The notes beneath the pieces were generated by a model. It worked only from the letters and a program-made list of their open reading frames with translations, searched no databases and was not told the origin of the DNA. A program made the translations under genes and the position numbers. Positions 45,423 to 53,378 of a stretch of 64,000 bases of DNA are shown here, one piece after another (position 1 is the stretch's first letter; each line of letters opens with the position of its first letter). The stretch comes from Clostridium sp. (lineage in GTDB: Bacteria; Bacillota; Clostridia; Lachnospirales; Lachnospiraceae), in assembly GCA_031275405.1 (NCBI GenBank), contig JAISOV010000029.1:62001-126000 (forward strand), given 5' to 3'.

Positions 45423-46406
45423 TTGAAAACGATGAATTTCCAAAAAGTAATTTCTGTTCTGCTGTTGTCGTCCATCGTCGTGGCAGCCTGCGGGTGTTCC
45501 GACTCCGGCACGCCTACGGAAGCTTCTTCCTCTCCGGCGGCCGCACAGAGCGAAGCGCCGGAAGAGCCTCTCGCCGCAGTCGATGAAAAAGAGGACTGGC
45601 CGAAAAAAATAACCATCGTGCAGATGCCGAATGAAGCCAATCCGGACGCGGGCCAAAAACAGGAAGGCTTCCGCAAAGCGGCGTCCGACTATATCGGCGT
45701 CGAAGTGGAAGAACAGGAAGGCACGGAGTATGCCGTCGGCATAGAAGCGATGAAAAGCGGGAAGCTGGACGTCCTGCTGGTCAGCCCCATGAGCTATTAT
45801 CAGGCAAAAAAGGTCGCCAACGCCGAACCCTTGGTAAAAGCAACCACTTTCTCCGCAACGCCTTATAAGACCGTGTTCATCACCAGAGCGGACCGGAGCG
45901 ACATCAACAGCCTGGAGGATCTCCAAGGAAAAACATTCGCCTTTGTAGATCCGGCTTCCTCTTCCGGTTATCTGTATCCGAAAGCCAAGCTGATCGCGGA
46001 ATTAGGTCTGGAAACCGAACAATTAGAAAATCCCGGATACTTTTTTCAGACAGTGGCTTATTCCGGGAAACATGATTCCAGCGCAATGGGCGTCGTCCTG
46101 GGAGATTATGACGCTGCGGCGGTTGCTCTCAGCGTACTTGGCCCCATGACGGACGCGGAGCTTTTTCAGGAAGAAGACATCAAAATCATCGGCGAGACGG
46201 ATGTGATCCCCGATCCGTGTTATGTCATACGCTCCGACCTGCCGCAGACTCTGAAAGATAAGATCAAAGAGTTTTATCTACAGTATGATTCTTCCGAATA
46301 CTTTGAGATCTTTTACAGCTCGCCCGACGCCAGGTTTGTGGAAGCAAAGGATGCCGACTATGAGATCGTAGCTGAAATGGTCGAGCTATTAAAAATAGAG
46401 GAGTGA
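45423..46406 (+). CDS. phnD: Phosphonate/phosphate/phosphite ABC transporter substrate-binding lipoprotein (PhnD)
   Basis: A 327-aa protein with a lipoprotein signal (KVISVLLLSSIVVAACGC, lipobox VAAC) and Ser/Ala/Glu linker. A PhnD-type type-2 binding domain follows (KITIVQMPNEANPDAGQKQ; LDVLLVSPMSYYQAKKVANA; TFAFVDPASSSGYLYPKAKL). FVDPASSSGYLYP is the family hallmark, with Ser and Tyr residues that hold the phosphonate oxygen atoms. A TTG start at 45423 has AGGAGC at good spacing; an ATG at 45432 is the alternative. It is the first gene of a four-gene importer operon. No C-P lyase or phosphonatase is nearby, so the ligand is open. Confidence 0.9.
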   Translation: MKTMNFQKVISVLLLSSIVVAACGCSDSGTPTEASSSPAAAQSEAPEEPLAAVDEKEDWPKKITIVQMPNEANPDAGQKQEGFRKAASDYIGVEVEEQEGTEYAVGIEAMKSGKLDVLLVSPMSYYQAKKVANAEPLVKATTFSATPYKTVFITRADRSDINSLEDLQGKTFAFVDPASSSGYLYPKAKLIAELGLETEQLENPGYFFQTVAYSGKHDSSAMGVVLGDYDAAAVALSVLGPMTDAELFQEEDIKIIGETDVIPDPCYVIRSDLPQTLKDKIKEFYLQYDSSEYFEIFYSSPDARFVEAKDADYEIVAEMVELLKIEE

Positions 46407-46410
46407 TGTT

Positions 46411-47223
46411 ATGGGCAGTCTGCTGCTGACAGTCAAGAATCTGAAAAAGAGCTACGGCAAAGGCGCGCTTGTTCTGAACGGAATCAGCGCCGAGTTTACC
46501 GCCGGAGAATTTGTGGCAGTCATCGGGCCTTCCGGCGCCGGGAAATCGACTTTGATCCGTTGTATCAACAGAATGATCGATCCTACCGACGGGGAGATTG
46601 TTTTTGACGGCGTATCTATGGAAAGCCTCAAGGGAAAAGCCCTGCGCCGCCAAAGATCCGACATCGGCATGATCTTTCAGCACTATAACCTCATCGGCAG
46701 GATCAATGTGATCAAAAACGTGCTTTACGGAAGACTAGGCAAGATGCCGTTTTGGAAAAGCATGTTGGGGCTGTATGACGGCAAGGACAGACAGGAGGCG
46801 TACCGGCTGCTGGAAAAAGTGGGCTTGGACGAACAGATCTATCGGCGCGCCGACGCCCTGTCGGGCGGCCAGATGCAAAGGGTCGGCATATGCAGGGCGA
46901 TTGTCCAGGAGCCTAAGCTGCTGCTGGCCGATGAGCCGATTGCCTCCCTTGACCCTACATCCGCCGACATTGTCATGGATCAGCTCAAGAGCATTACCGC
47001 GGAAAAAAACCTGACCTGCATCGTAAATCTGCATCAGGTGGAATATGCCAAAAAATATGCCAGCCGCGTGATCGGCATTCGGGACGGCCTGATCGTCTTT
47101 GACGATGTGCCTGAACAATTGACTGACGAAATCATCGCCGGTATTTATCAGGGGAAAGAAGAGCAGATGACGCTCAGATCAGCGGCGCCGCTTGGCGAAG
47201 GAGGTGTTTCCTATGCGTTATGA
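46411..47223 (+). CDS. phnC: Phosphonate-type ABC transporter ATP-binding protein (PhnC)
   Basis: A 270-aa ATPase. Walker A is GPSGAGKSTLIR, the signature is LSGGQMQRVGICRAI, Walker B is KLLLADEPIASLDP, and the switch His is in NLHQVEYAKKYASRV. The PhnC-specific region between helices (LYGRLGKMPFWKSMLGLYD) is present. GAGGAG precedes the ATG. Its end overlaps the first phnE start by 11 bases, indicating translational coupling. Energises uptake of the ligand bound by PhnD. Confidence 0.94.
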   Translation: MGSLLLTVKNLKKSYGKGALVLNGISAEFTAGEFVAVIGPSGAGKSTLIRCINRMIDPTDGEIVFDGVSMESLKGKALRRQRSDIGMIFQHYNLIGRINVIKNVLYGRLGKMPFWKSMLGLYDGKDRQEAYRLLEKVGLDEQIYRRADALSGGQMQRVGICRAIVQEPKLLLADEPIASLDPTSADIVMDQLKSITAEKNLTCIVNLHQVEYAKKYASRVIGIRDGLIVFDDVPEQLTDEIIAGIYQGKEEQMTLRSAAPLGEGGVSYAL

Positions 47224-48016
47224 TACGCCGGGATACGGCTTCTTTGCGCTTTCAGACAGCCCGAAGCGGAGACTGCCGTTCCTTATGACTGCCGTGGCGC
47301 TGGTTCTATGCGGAGCGTTTCTCTATCTGAAAATCGATCCGGCTGCGGCGCTTACGGCTTTTCCTGATTTTATCCGGTTCTTTGTCAGAAACTTCTTACC
47401 GCCGGACTTTCAGAAGATCGGAACTTATCTCCCGTTGTTGAGAGATACCGTTTTGTTTGCGGTGACAGGCACCTATTTGTCGGCGGTATTATCTTTTGTC
47501 TTCGGCCTGCTGCTCTCCGAGCAGACCAACCGGCTTGCGTGGGTACGGGCCGTGGTACGCGTGATCGTTTCTTTCCTGCGAAACGTGCCTGTGCTTGCCT
47601 GGGCGGCTCTTCTGGTTTATATCTTCGGCATCGGGAATATGGTCGGTCTGATCGCTCTCGTATTCGCTACATTGGGCTTTTTGTCCCGCTCCTACGCGGA
47701 GTCCGTCAGCGAGATCGCGGGGGCGAAGCTTGAGGCGCTCAGGGCCTGCGGCGCCTCGTATCCTCAGATATTGTTTCATGGCCTGATACCTGAGTTTGTC
47801 CCGGCCTGGATCAACTGGACTTTATTCTCCTTTGAAATCAATATCCGGGCTTCCGCCATCTTGGGAATGGTGGGCGCGGGCGGCATAGGCATCATGATCC
47901 AGACAAAGATCCGGCTGTTTCAATACAGAGAAGCGCTGTCCCTGATCATCCTCTTGGCCGGAATGGTGCTTATCACAGAATTCCTGACCAATAACATCAG
48001 AAAGCAGATACGTTAG
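47213..48016 (+). CDS. phnE: Phosphonate-type ABC transporter permease (PhnE), first copy
   Basis: A 267-aa permease. The start at ATG 47213 is preceded by GGAGG 8 nt away; an in-frame TTG at 47192 lies before that site. It has five to six helices, and the EAA-like loop is EIAGAKLEALRACGASYPQIL. It belongs to the PhnE family (LRNVPVLAWAALLVYIFGIG). It probably forms a heterodimer with the second PhnE. Confidence 0.9.
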   Translation: MRYDTPGYGFFALSDSPKRRLPFLMTAVALVLCGAFLYLKIDPAAALTAFPDFIRFFVRNFLPPDFQKIGTYLPLLRDTVLFAVTGTYLSAVLSFVFGLLLSEQTNRLAWVRAVVRVIVSFLRNVPVLAWAALLVYIFGIGNMVGLIALVFATLGFLSRSYAESVSEIAGAKLEALRACGASYPQILFHGLIPEFVPAWINWTLFSFEINIRASAILGMVGAGGIGIMIQTKIRLFQYREALSLIILLAGMVLITEFLTNNIRKQIR

Positions 48017-48026
48017 GGGGCTATGT

Positions 48027-48818
48027 ATGAACGAAAACATCAGAATATCAACTACGCGAGACAAAATGAAAGCGACAGGAACCGCCGTTTTCCTGGTTTG
48101 GCTGTTTTATTTCAGCGCAAGTTTTCTGGATCTGGATATCCCAAAGTTTATCAGCAGGCTCGGGAATGCCGCCGCTGTCCTGCAAAGGCTTATGACGGTG
48201 GACTTCCAAGATCTTCTTGCAATTCTTGACGGAACCCTGTCGTCTGTCTGTCTGGCGGTTTCGGCTCTGGCCATAGGTTTCGCCGTCTCAATGATTCTGT
48301 CTTTTTTGGCCGCCGCAAATGTCACGCCCAGCAGAATCCTTTCCTCCGCGATCAAAGGCGGGGTTGCCGTCATCCGGGCGGTACCCGCGCTTGTGTGGAT
48401 CCTGATGGTCGTGGCCAGTGTCGGCTTTGGCAATACCGGCGGCATGATCGGCCTGATTTTTCCGACGGTAGGCTACCTCACAAAATCCTTTACGGCAAGC
48501 ATAGAGGATATGGGATACGGACACATCGAGGCGATGAAGGCGACAGGCGCGAACCGCCCCGTGATGATCCTAAAAGCGCTTGTGCCGGAGCTTACAAGTC
48601 CTTTTCTGTCTTGGACAGCCATACGCTTTGAGGGTAATATCGCCGAATCCATCAGCTTAGGGATGGTCGGCGTCGGCGGCGTCGGCAGTATGCTGATGAA
48701 AGCTCTGGGCAAATACGATTACGGCTCCATTACGGCGATCATCCTGGTCATATTTATCACATTATTTGTCGTGGAGCTGCTGGTGAATCAGCTGAAACGC
48801 GGCATCCGGAGGACATGA
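48027..48818 (+). CDS. phnE: Phosphonate-type ABC transporter permease (PhnE), second copy
   Basis: A 263-aa permease whose loop region is EDMGYGHIEAMKATGANRPVM, with the PhnE pattern IRAVPALVWILMVVASVGFGNTGG split over one helix. It follows the first copy by 10 bases and is close to a small phosphatase-like gene downstream. Two unequal PhnE subunits are common in clostridial PhnDCEE transporters. Confidence 0.9.
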   Translation: MNENIRISTTRDKMKATGTAVFLVWLFYFSASFLDLDIPKFISRLGNAAAVLQRLMTVDFQDLLAILDGTLSSVCLAVSALAIGFAVSMILSFLAAANVTPSRILSSAIKGGVAVIRAVPALVWILMVVASVGFGNTGGMIGLIFPTVGYLTKSFTASIEDMGYGHIEAMKATGANRPVMILKALVPELTSPFLSWTAIRFEGNIAESISLGMVGVGGVGSMLMKALGKYDYGSITAIILVIFITLFVVELLVNQLKRGIRRT

Positions 48819-48819
48819 G

Positions 48820-49098
48820 ATGGAACACTATCAGCGGCTGCCTTTGAAAAAGGCCTATCACGTGAGGGATCCGGGCGGGTATCCTGCCGATGTCCTGTAT
48901 TCTAAATGGCAAAATATGGAATACGTGATCGATGATCTGACGGACTGTTACGGAAGTCTGGAAAGATACCTATTGTCTTTGGAAATCCCCGGGGCCTGTT
49001 TGGCCAGAATCAAAAGGAGCTTCCTAAAGGAAACTCCGCAAAACAGCCTTGCCGCCTTCTCTGAACCCCAGACGGCACCCGATTCCGCGCAAAGATAG
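48820..49098 (+). pseudogene. Tyrosine-phosphatase-like gene with its catalytic core deleted
   Basis: The frame encodes 92 aa with a good ribosome site (GGAGG in the phnE end). The N-terminus LPLKKAYHVRDPGGYPADVL matches the start of bacterial tyrosine phosphatases of the Y_phosphatase3 type (usually NVRDLGGYP). The part NMEYVIDDLTDCYGSLERYL and ARIKRSFL matches their C-terminal helices. The ~130 residues in between, including the HCxxGxxR active site, are absent, so the two ends appear joined by an in-frame deletion. Intact versions of such phosphatases are known to me as neighbours of Phn transporters, but I cannot verify this here. The product is unlikely to be an active phosphatase. Confidence 0.55.
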
Positions 49099-49191
49099 CG
49101 GGATCCGTGATTTTATTCCAGTGGCAGACAGGGCTAGGAAACGCGGGGCTTCCCGTTCGCCAGGAACGTATGCAAGGGCGGGGGCGGGGCG

Positions 49192-50208
49192 TCAATGAGC
49201 TTTCAGCTCCCTCACGCTTTCTTTGATGACCAGACGCCCCTCCACGATATGGTGGCCGCCCTGGTATGCTTCCCCGTTGATCTTTTTAAGCAGGAACCGG
49301 ATCCCCACCTTCGCCATCTCCGCCATGTCCACCGAGTAAGTCGTAATCCCCACGTCGCACAGCCCCGGATAAATGTAATCATCGTACCCCACGACGGAAA
49401 TATCCTCCGGAACACGGTAGCCTTTTTCCCGTAGATTCTTAATCACCTTCCCGGCTGTCAGGTCACAGTTGCACACGAACGCCGTAGGCATGGCGGAAGG
49501 CAGCTCGAACACGTCATAGCACACCCGGTCTTGGTTCCGGTCGGGGATGACCCATTCCGGCAGAACCTTGCGCCCTTTTTCCATCATGGACTTTAAGTAC
49601 CCCAGGTACCGGTCGGTAATACTGTCCGTGACCAAGGGCGTTCCCACGAAAGCGATGTCGCGGTGTCCCATGGCGAAAAGATAATTCGTCAAGGCATAGC
49701 TTCCATAAAAACTGTTGGAAATCACGCAGTCGTCCTGCTCCGACCCGTCATAAAAATCCATATAGACGATGGGAACCCCGGCTTCCTCATGAAGCCGTTT
49801 CAGATAATCGCTCCGCATACCGCCTAACAGCAGCAGACCGTCCACGCGCTTTTCCTGCACCAGCTTCGGCAGGTTCCCTTTGGCTTCCTCCGCTCCGCTG
49901 ACGACCTCCAGCATGACGAAGCCATTTTTTTTGATGGATTCCATGCTGATTTTCTGATACATCTCCCAGTAAAAAGTCCCGTACTTTTCTATGTATGCCT
50001 CCACCACCAGCACACCGATATTATAGCTTTTCCGGCTGTCCGCCTTCCTTGCGCCCGGCGCCTTATAACCCATGCTGTCCGCCAGTTCCTTGATTTTCTC
50101 CCGTACCTCGTCGCTGACGCCCTTCTGGTCGGACAGCGCCTTGGAAACCGTGACCGTACTGACCCCTAGCCGCTTGGCAATGTCTGTCATCCTAACCGTT
50201 TTAGCCAT
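49192..50208 (-). CDS. LacI-family transcriptional repressor
   Basis: A 338-aa regulator. The helix-turn-helix (MTDIAKRLGVSTVTVSKALS) is followed by a sugar-binding-protein-like domain (IGVLVVEAYIEKYGTFYWEM; FVGTPLVTDSITDRYLGYLK; ISVVGYDDYIYPGLCDVGIT). It is related to the LacI protein at 9346-10356 (both have SITDRYLGY and similar VIPDR/ILPDR stretches). A consensus promoter with a perfect inverted repeat at the start site lies upstream, implying autorepression. A similar core sequence in the promoter before the epimerase suggests it may control the beta-mannan locus. Confidence 0.92.
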   Translation of the reverse strand: MAKTVRMTDIAKRLGVSTVTVSKALSDQKGVSDEVREKIKELADSMGYKAPGARKADSRKSYNIGVLVVEAYIEKYGTFYWEMYQKISMESIKKNGFVMLEVVSGAEEAKGNLPKLVQEKRVDGLLLLGGMRSDYLKRLHEEAGVPIVYMDFYDGSEQDDCVISNSFYGSYALTNYLFAMGHRDIAFVGTPLVTDSITDRYLGYLKSMMEKGRKVLPEWVIPDRNQDRVCYDVFELPSAMPTAFVCNCDLTAGKVIKNLREKGYRVPEDISVVGYDDYIYPGLCDVGITTYSVDMAEMAKVGIRFLLKKINGEAYQGGHHIVEGRLVIKESVRELKAH

Positions 50209-50233
50209 TGTTATCCTCGTTCGTGAATTGATT

Positions 50234-50284
50234 TTAGCTATTTTTAGCTAAGTCCATCATACGGTTTCCCGGAGGAAATGTCAA
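50234..50284 (-). promoter_or_regulatory. Promoter and operator of the second LacI gene
   Basis: On the minus strand TTGACA (50279-50284) and TATGAT (50256-50261) are separated by exactly 17 bp. The perfect inverted repeat TTAGCTA-TTTT-TAGCTAA (50234-50251) begins 4 bases after the -10 box, over the expected transcription start. This is the position where a repressor would block initiation. Confidence 0.85.
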
Positions 50285-50481
50285 GGATGAGTCACAAGAT
50301 ATTCAGCGCCCTCTGTTCCTTCATTTTCGTTTCTTCTGTTTTTCTTCACGTTTGGCACGTTCAGCAGCCCGGCAGCCATGAAGGTCACGGCAAGCAGGAA
50401 GACCGTTTCGTATGTGAGTTTTTCGCAGGAAACGATAATGATTTTGTCGGTCAGTTTTGGTTTCTTTACCGCCTCAAACAC
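50281..50481 (-). CDS. Small hypothetical protein with one transmembrane helix
   Basis: A 66-aa frame from GTG 50481. A basic start (FEAVKKPKLTDKI) is followed by a hydrophobic stretch (TVFLLAVTFMAAGLLNVP) and a charged tail ending YLVTHP. The frame stays open about 12 codons further upstream but has no standard start. It may be a fragment of a larger mobile-element protein. I do not recognise the family. It lies downstream of the hypothetical gene at 50622-51029. Confidence 0.35.
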   Translation of the reverse strand: MFEAVKKPKLTDKIIIVSCEKLTYETVFLLAVTFMAAGLLNVPNVKKNRRNENEGTEGAEYLVTHP

Positions 50482-50569
50482 ATAGCCGGCAACCTCTTTG
50501 CTGTGGAATATTCCATTTTATTTTTTGAACAAAGAGGCAAACACGGTATAGATGTAGCCGGAATGTCTT

Positions 50570-50606
50570 CCCCGAACCTCCTCCCCGCCGGGAAGGAGGT
50601 TCGGGG
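50570..50606 (-). terminator. Stem-loop downstream of the 135-aa hypothetical gene
   Basis: CCCCGAACCTCCT (50570-50582) pairs perfectly with AGGAGGTTCGGGG (50594-50606), 11-nt loop. It lies 16 bases beyond the stop codon of the minus-strand gene at 50622. Confidence 0.65.
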
Positions 50607-50621
50607 TTCCCAAAGCAGCAA

Positions 50622-51029
50622 TCACTCTTCCACTGCTGCCGGCATCTTGATCCTTGCCCGCATACCATCAGTCAGTACCACCGTACCTTTTCCACCGACA
50701 AAGTTCAGGCCATACTGCCCCATGTCAAGGTAGCCGGTATCCCACTCGCCGCTTTTGAGCAGCAGCTCAAAGCGCATTCTTTTCAGCACAGGCAAATCAC
50801 CGATTTTGACCATCGCCTTTTTGTTAAAGACGGACACGTTACCTTCCATGTAATATTCCGCGCCGAGTATCTGCGAAATCTGCGGATAGAGCCGCTGTGC
50901 CGCGCTGTACAGCCAGTTTCTGTCGTCAAGAGAAATGTTCCCGTCGTCACTCGCAAGAAAAGCAAGGTCAAGGAGTTCTCCCGCGAATTTTTTCATTTGG
51001 ATTTTTGCGTTTTCTACTGTGTTCATCAT
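50622..51029 (-). CDS. Hypothetical 135-residue soluble protein
   Basis: The frame has a strong AAGGAGG ribosome site and a double ATG start. The N-terminal half is helical (NAKIQMKKFAGELLDLAFLA; RNWLYSAAQRLYPQISQILG). The C-terminal half is beta-rich (MEGNVSVFNKKAMVKIGDLP; WDTGYLDMGQYGLNFVGGKG). I do not recognise it. It is not linked to sugar genes, and its isolated position next to another orphan suggests accessory or mobile-element origin. Confidence 0.6.
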   Translation of the reverse strand: MMNTVENAKIQMKKFAGELLDLAFLASDDGNISLDDRNWLYSAAQRLYPQISQILGAEYYMEGNVSVFNKKAMVKIGDLPVLKRMRFELLLKSGEWDTGYLDMGQYGLNFVGGKGTVVLTDGMRARIKMPAAVEE

Positions 51030-51701
51030 CCATCCCTCCTTATGATGATTACTTTAATGATTACTTTTATAATGTAACGCCGACAGCATTCTCCGTCAAG
51101 CGGGTGTCGCAAAAGCGCGTCTGGAAGTCCGGAAACTGTCCCTGTTCGCCAGTATTGCAGAGGATCACGGCAATAAGATGCCAGGACCGCTCCGCAGTCC
51201 TGGCAAAGGCATGGCCATCCGGCCTGTCTCCTATCCTGCCGGAGATGCAAGGCGCGGCAGCTGTGGCGAAGGCGTAACACCATGAGAAGGGAACTGAAAA
51301 AACTACCGTGGATAGAGACGCGGACTGCCTGCCGCCCGTAAAGAAAAACCAAAAAAATCTATTAAATCCTATCTTCCTATGCAGGCTGTCCTCCGATTCG
51401 GCCCGCAGGCAGGGACGGCTCCGACCGCCGCGCCGTCCCTGCCTGCGCCTATGAGTCTATGGTACCATAAAAATTTTCAAATCACAAACAGAACTTCGCG
51501 ATGTGGCTTACTTCAGCAGGATCATCGTGATCCCTTAGCAAGGGCCGCCGAAATGAGGTTTCTTACGCCTATCCATACGGCAGTCCGGAGCGAAGCGGCA
51601 ACAAAAACGGCAAACGATATGGTGGCTTGATGTGATCGGCATATTTCACCCGGATCATGAAGCTGGTAATTTACATCGGGGGACTTTCACAAAAATAACT
51701 G
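51030..51701. other. Intergenic region with stem-loops, no clear gene
   Basis: I find no supported gene. The region contains a GCCAGGAC/GTCCTGGC hairpin near 51181 and a long GC-rich stem near 51402-51450 (GCAGGCAGGGACGGC with its complement). A short frame near 51480-51630 reads RDPLARAAEMRFLTPIHTAV but has no ribosome site and no recognised match. It could be decayed coding sequence. Confidence 0.4.
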
Positions 51702-51730
51702 TTTACTCCCGTCAAGTTTGGTGATAGAAT
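51702..51730 (+). promoter_or_regulatory. Promoter placing the start site at the ATG of the 546-aa membrane protein
   Basis: TTTACT (51702-51707) and TAGAAT (51725-51730) are separated by 17 bp. The ATG is at 51738, only 7 bases after the -10 box, and no ribosome site is present. This points to a leaderless mRNA. Confidence 0.65.
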
Positions 51731-51737
51731 AAACGGC

Positions 51738-53378
51738 ATGAAACACAGAAAGATTTTTCATCCTCATCCGCATACAGACTTTAGCCAAAGTTTTTGCCGG
51801 TTTTTCAGCCGAACCGTCTGTGTTTTTTGTCTGCTCCTGTTCGCATTTTTCAGCTGCATTTCCCTGTTTTCCATACGCTCCATGCCGAAGGTTCTTGCCT
51901 ACGCCGTTTTTTCCTTAGCCTTTCTTTTAGGCTGTTCTTCTGCCGCAGATCGGCTGTGCCGCAGAGAACGTTTCACGGGAAAAAAGCTCTGCCTTTTTCT
52001 GGTGCTTTGGTACATCGTCATCGGCTTCCTGTGGGTCTGCCTTTCCTATTTTTCCATCCCGGGCGGAGATCAGGCCAGCGTATACCAGATCGCCGTGTCC
52101 TTTGCAGAAGGTAATTATGCCGCAGTGGAGCCGGACAGCTATCTGTCCAGTTACCCCCAGCAGCTCGGGATTCTGCTGTTTTATGAATTTTTCCTGCGGC
52201 TTCTCCACAGCGTGAAACGTTTGATCTCTTTCCTGCCTTCCCTTTCCCAGACACGTCTGCTCCTATTTCTTCGCTTTATCCAAGTATGGGCGGCGGCTCT
52301 TTTCGCCCTGTCCGGTCTCCAGATCACCGCGATGACCTTTCGCCGGAAAAAGGTTTCCCTCCTTTATGCCTTTTTGATGGCCGCCTGCTTTCCGTTCCTT
52401 CTTTTTATAGATTTTATTTACGCGGAAATGATCGGTTTTGCTTTCATGATGTTCGGTACCTGGATGTTGCTGCGCTTTTTGGGCATACCTGACTCGCCGG
52501 AATTCTCCGAAAAGACTTCTCGCGGCGGCTCCGGATGGATTTCCGGAAGCCTTGCCCTGCTTTCCGTCACGCTCAGCGTTCTGGCGCGTAAGGCAAACCT
52601 GATTTTCCTGGTTGCCTGTGTGGTCGTGCTGGTCTTCCACGCCATTCGGATCAAAAAATATCTGCTGCTTCCGTACGCCGTCTGTCTGGTCGTCTTCTCC
52701 GTATCCGCCTTGCCCCTTACCCAGGCTTTTTATGAAGCCAAGGCCGGACAGCGGCTGTCAGGCAACGTTCCGGGCATTGCCTGGGTCGCCATGGGGTTGC
52801 AGGAAAATGAAAACGGCCCCGGTCGCAACAATGCCTTTAACATCCACACGCATCTGACCTATGGCTACGATACCGCAAGAACAGCGGCTGTCAGCAGACT
52901 GTCGATCGAAGATTCTCTGCGTAAGTTTGCGGCGGATCCCGGGTATGCCCTTTCTTTTTTCTATGAGAAACTAAAAAGTGAATGGGGAGAGCCTGACTTC
53001 TGCGCTTTTGCCATATTTGCAGGTACGCTGCGGGAATCTGCCGTCCTGAACGCCGTCTATCAGGACGGATGGGTGCATTCTTTCCTTTCCGCTTTTATGA
53101 GATGGCACCAGCTGACCATCTATGCAGGAGCTTTCCTGTCCATGGTTTTCGCGCTCCGGCGCAAAAACCGACTAAGTGACTGCCAAAGGATACCTTTGCT
53201 GCTCTTTCCGGTCGCCATCATCGGCGGTTTCTTCTTCTATCTGATGTGGGAAGCTTCCAGCCGGTATGTTCTTCCTTTCTTTCTGATGGCAATCCCCCAG
53301 GCCTGCGCCGGGCTGACCGCGCTTGGCGAAACATTGCTGCTCCTTATCCGAAACAGAATCAGGAGGAAGCCTCTATGA
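51738..53378 (+). CDS. Polytopic membrane protein, GT39/PMT-like glycosyltransferase candidate
   Basis: A 546-aa integral membrane protein with roughly 11-12 helices. The first external loop carries IPGGDQASVYQIAVSFAEGN, in the place where GT-C fold glycosyltransferases have their acidic catalytic motif. A later region (MGLQENENGPGRNNAFNIHT) is the large extracellular loop. These features suggest a lipid-linked-sugar-dependent transferase of the surface. The exact family is not recognised. It is coupled to the DUF6044-like gene by an ATGA overlap. No ribosome site is visible; the promoter suggests leaderless translation. Confidence 0.65.
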   Translation: MKHRKIFHPHPHTDFSQSFCRFFSRTVCVFCLLLFAFFSCISLFSIRSMPKVLAYAVFSLAFLLGCSSAADRLCRRERFTGKKLCLFLVLWYIVIGFLWVCLSYFSIPGGDQASVYQIAVSFAEGNYAAVEPDSYLSSYPQQLGILLFYEFFLRLLHSVKRLISFLPSLSQTRLLLFLRFIQVWAAALFALSGLQITAMTFRRKKVSLLYAFLMAACFPFLLFIDFIYAEMIGFAFMMFGTWMLLRFLGIPDSPEFSEKTSRGGSGWISGSLALLSVTLSVLARKANLIFLVACVVVLVFHAIRIKKYLLLPYAVCLVVFSVSALPLTQAFYEAKAGQRLSGNVPGIAWVAMGLQENENGPGRNNAFNIHTHLTYGYDTARTAAVSRLSIEDSLRKFAADPGYALSFFYEKLKSEWGEPDFCAFAIFAGTLRESAVLNAVYQDGWVHSFLSAFMRWHQLTIYAGAFLSMVFALRRKNRLSDCQRIPLLLFPVAIIGGFFFYLMWEASSRYVLPFFLMAIPQACAGLTALGETLLLLIRNRIRRKPL

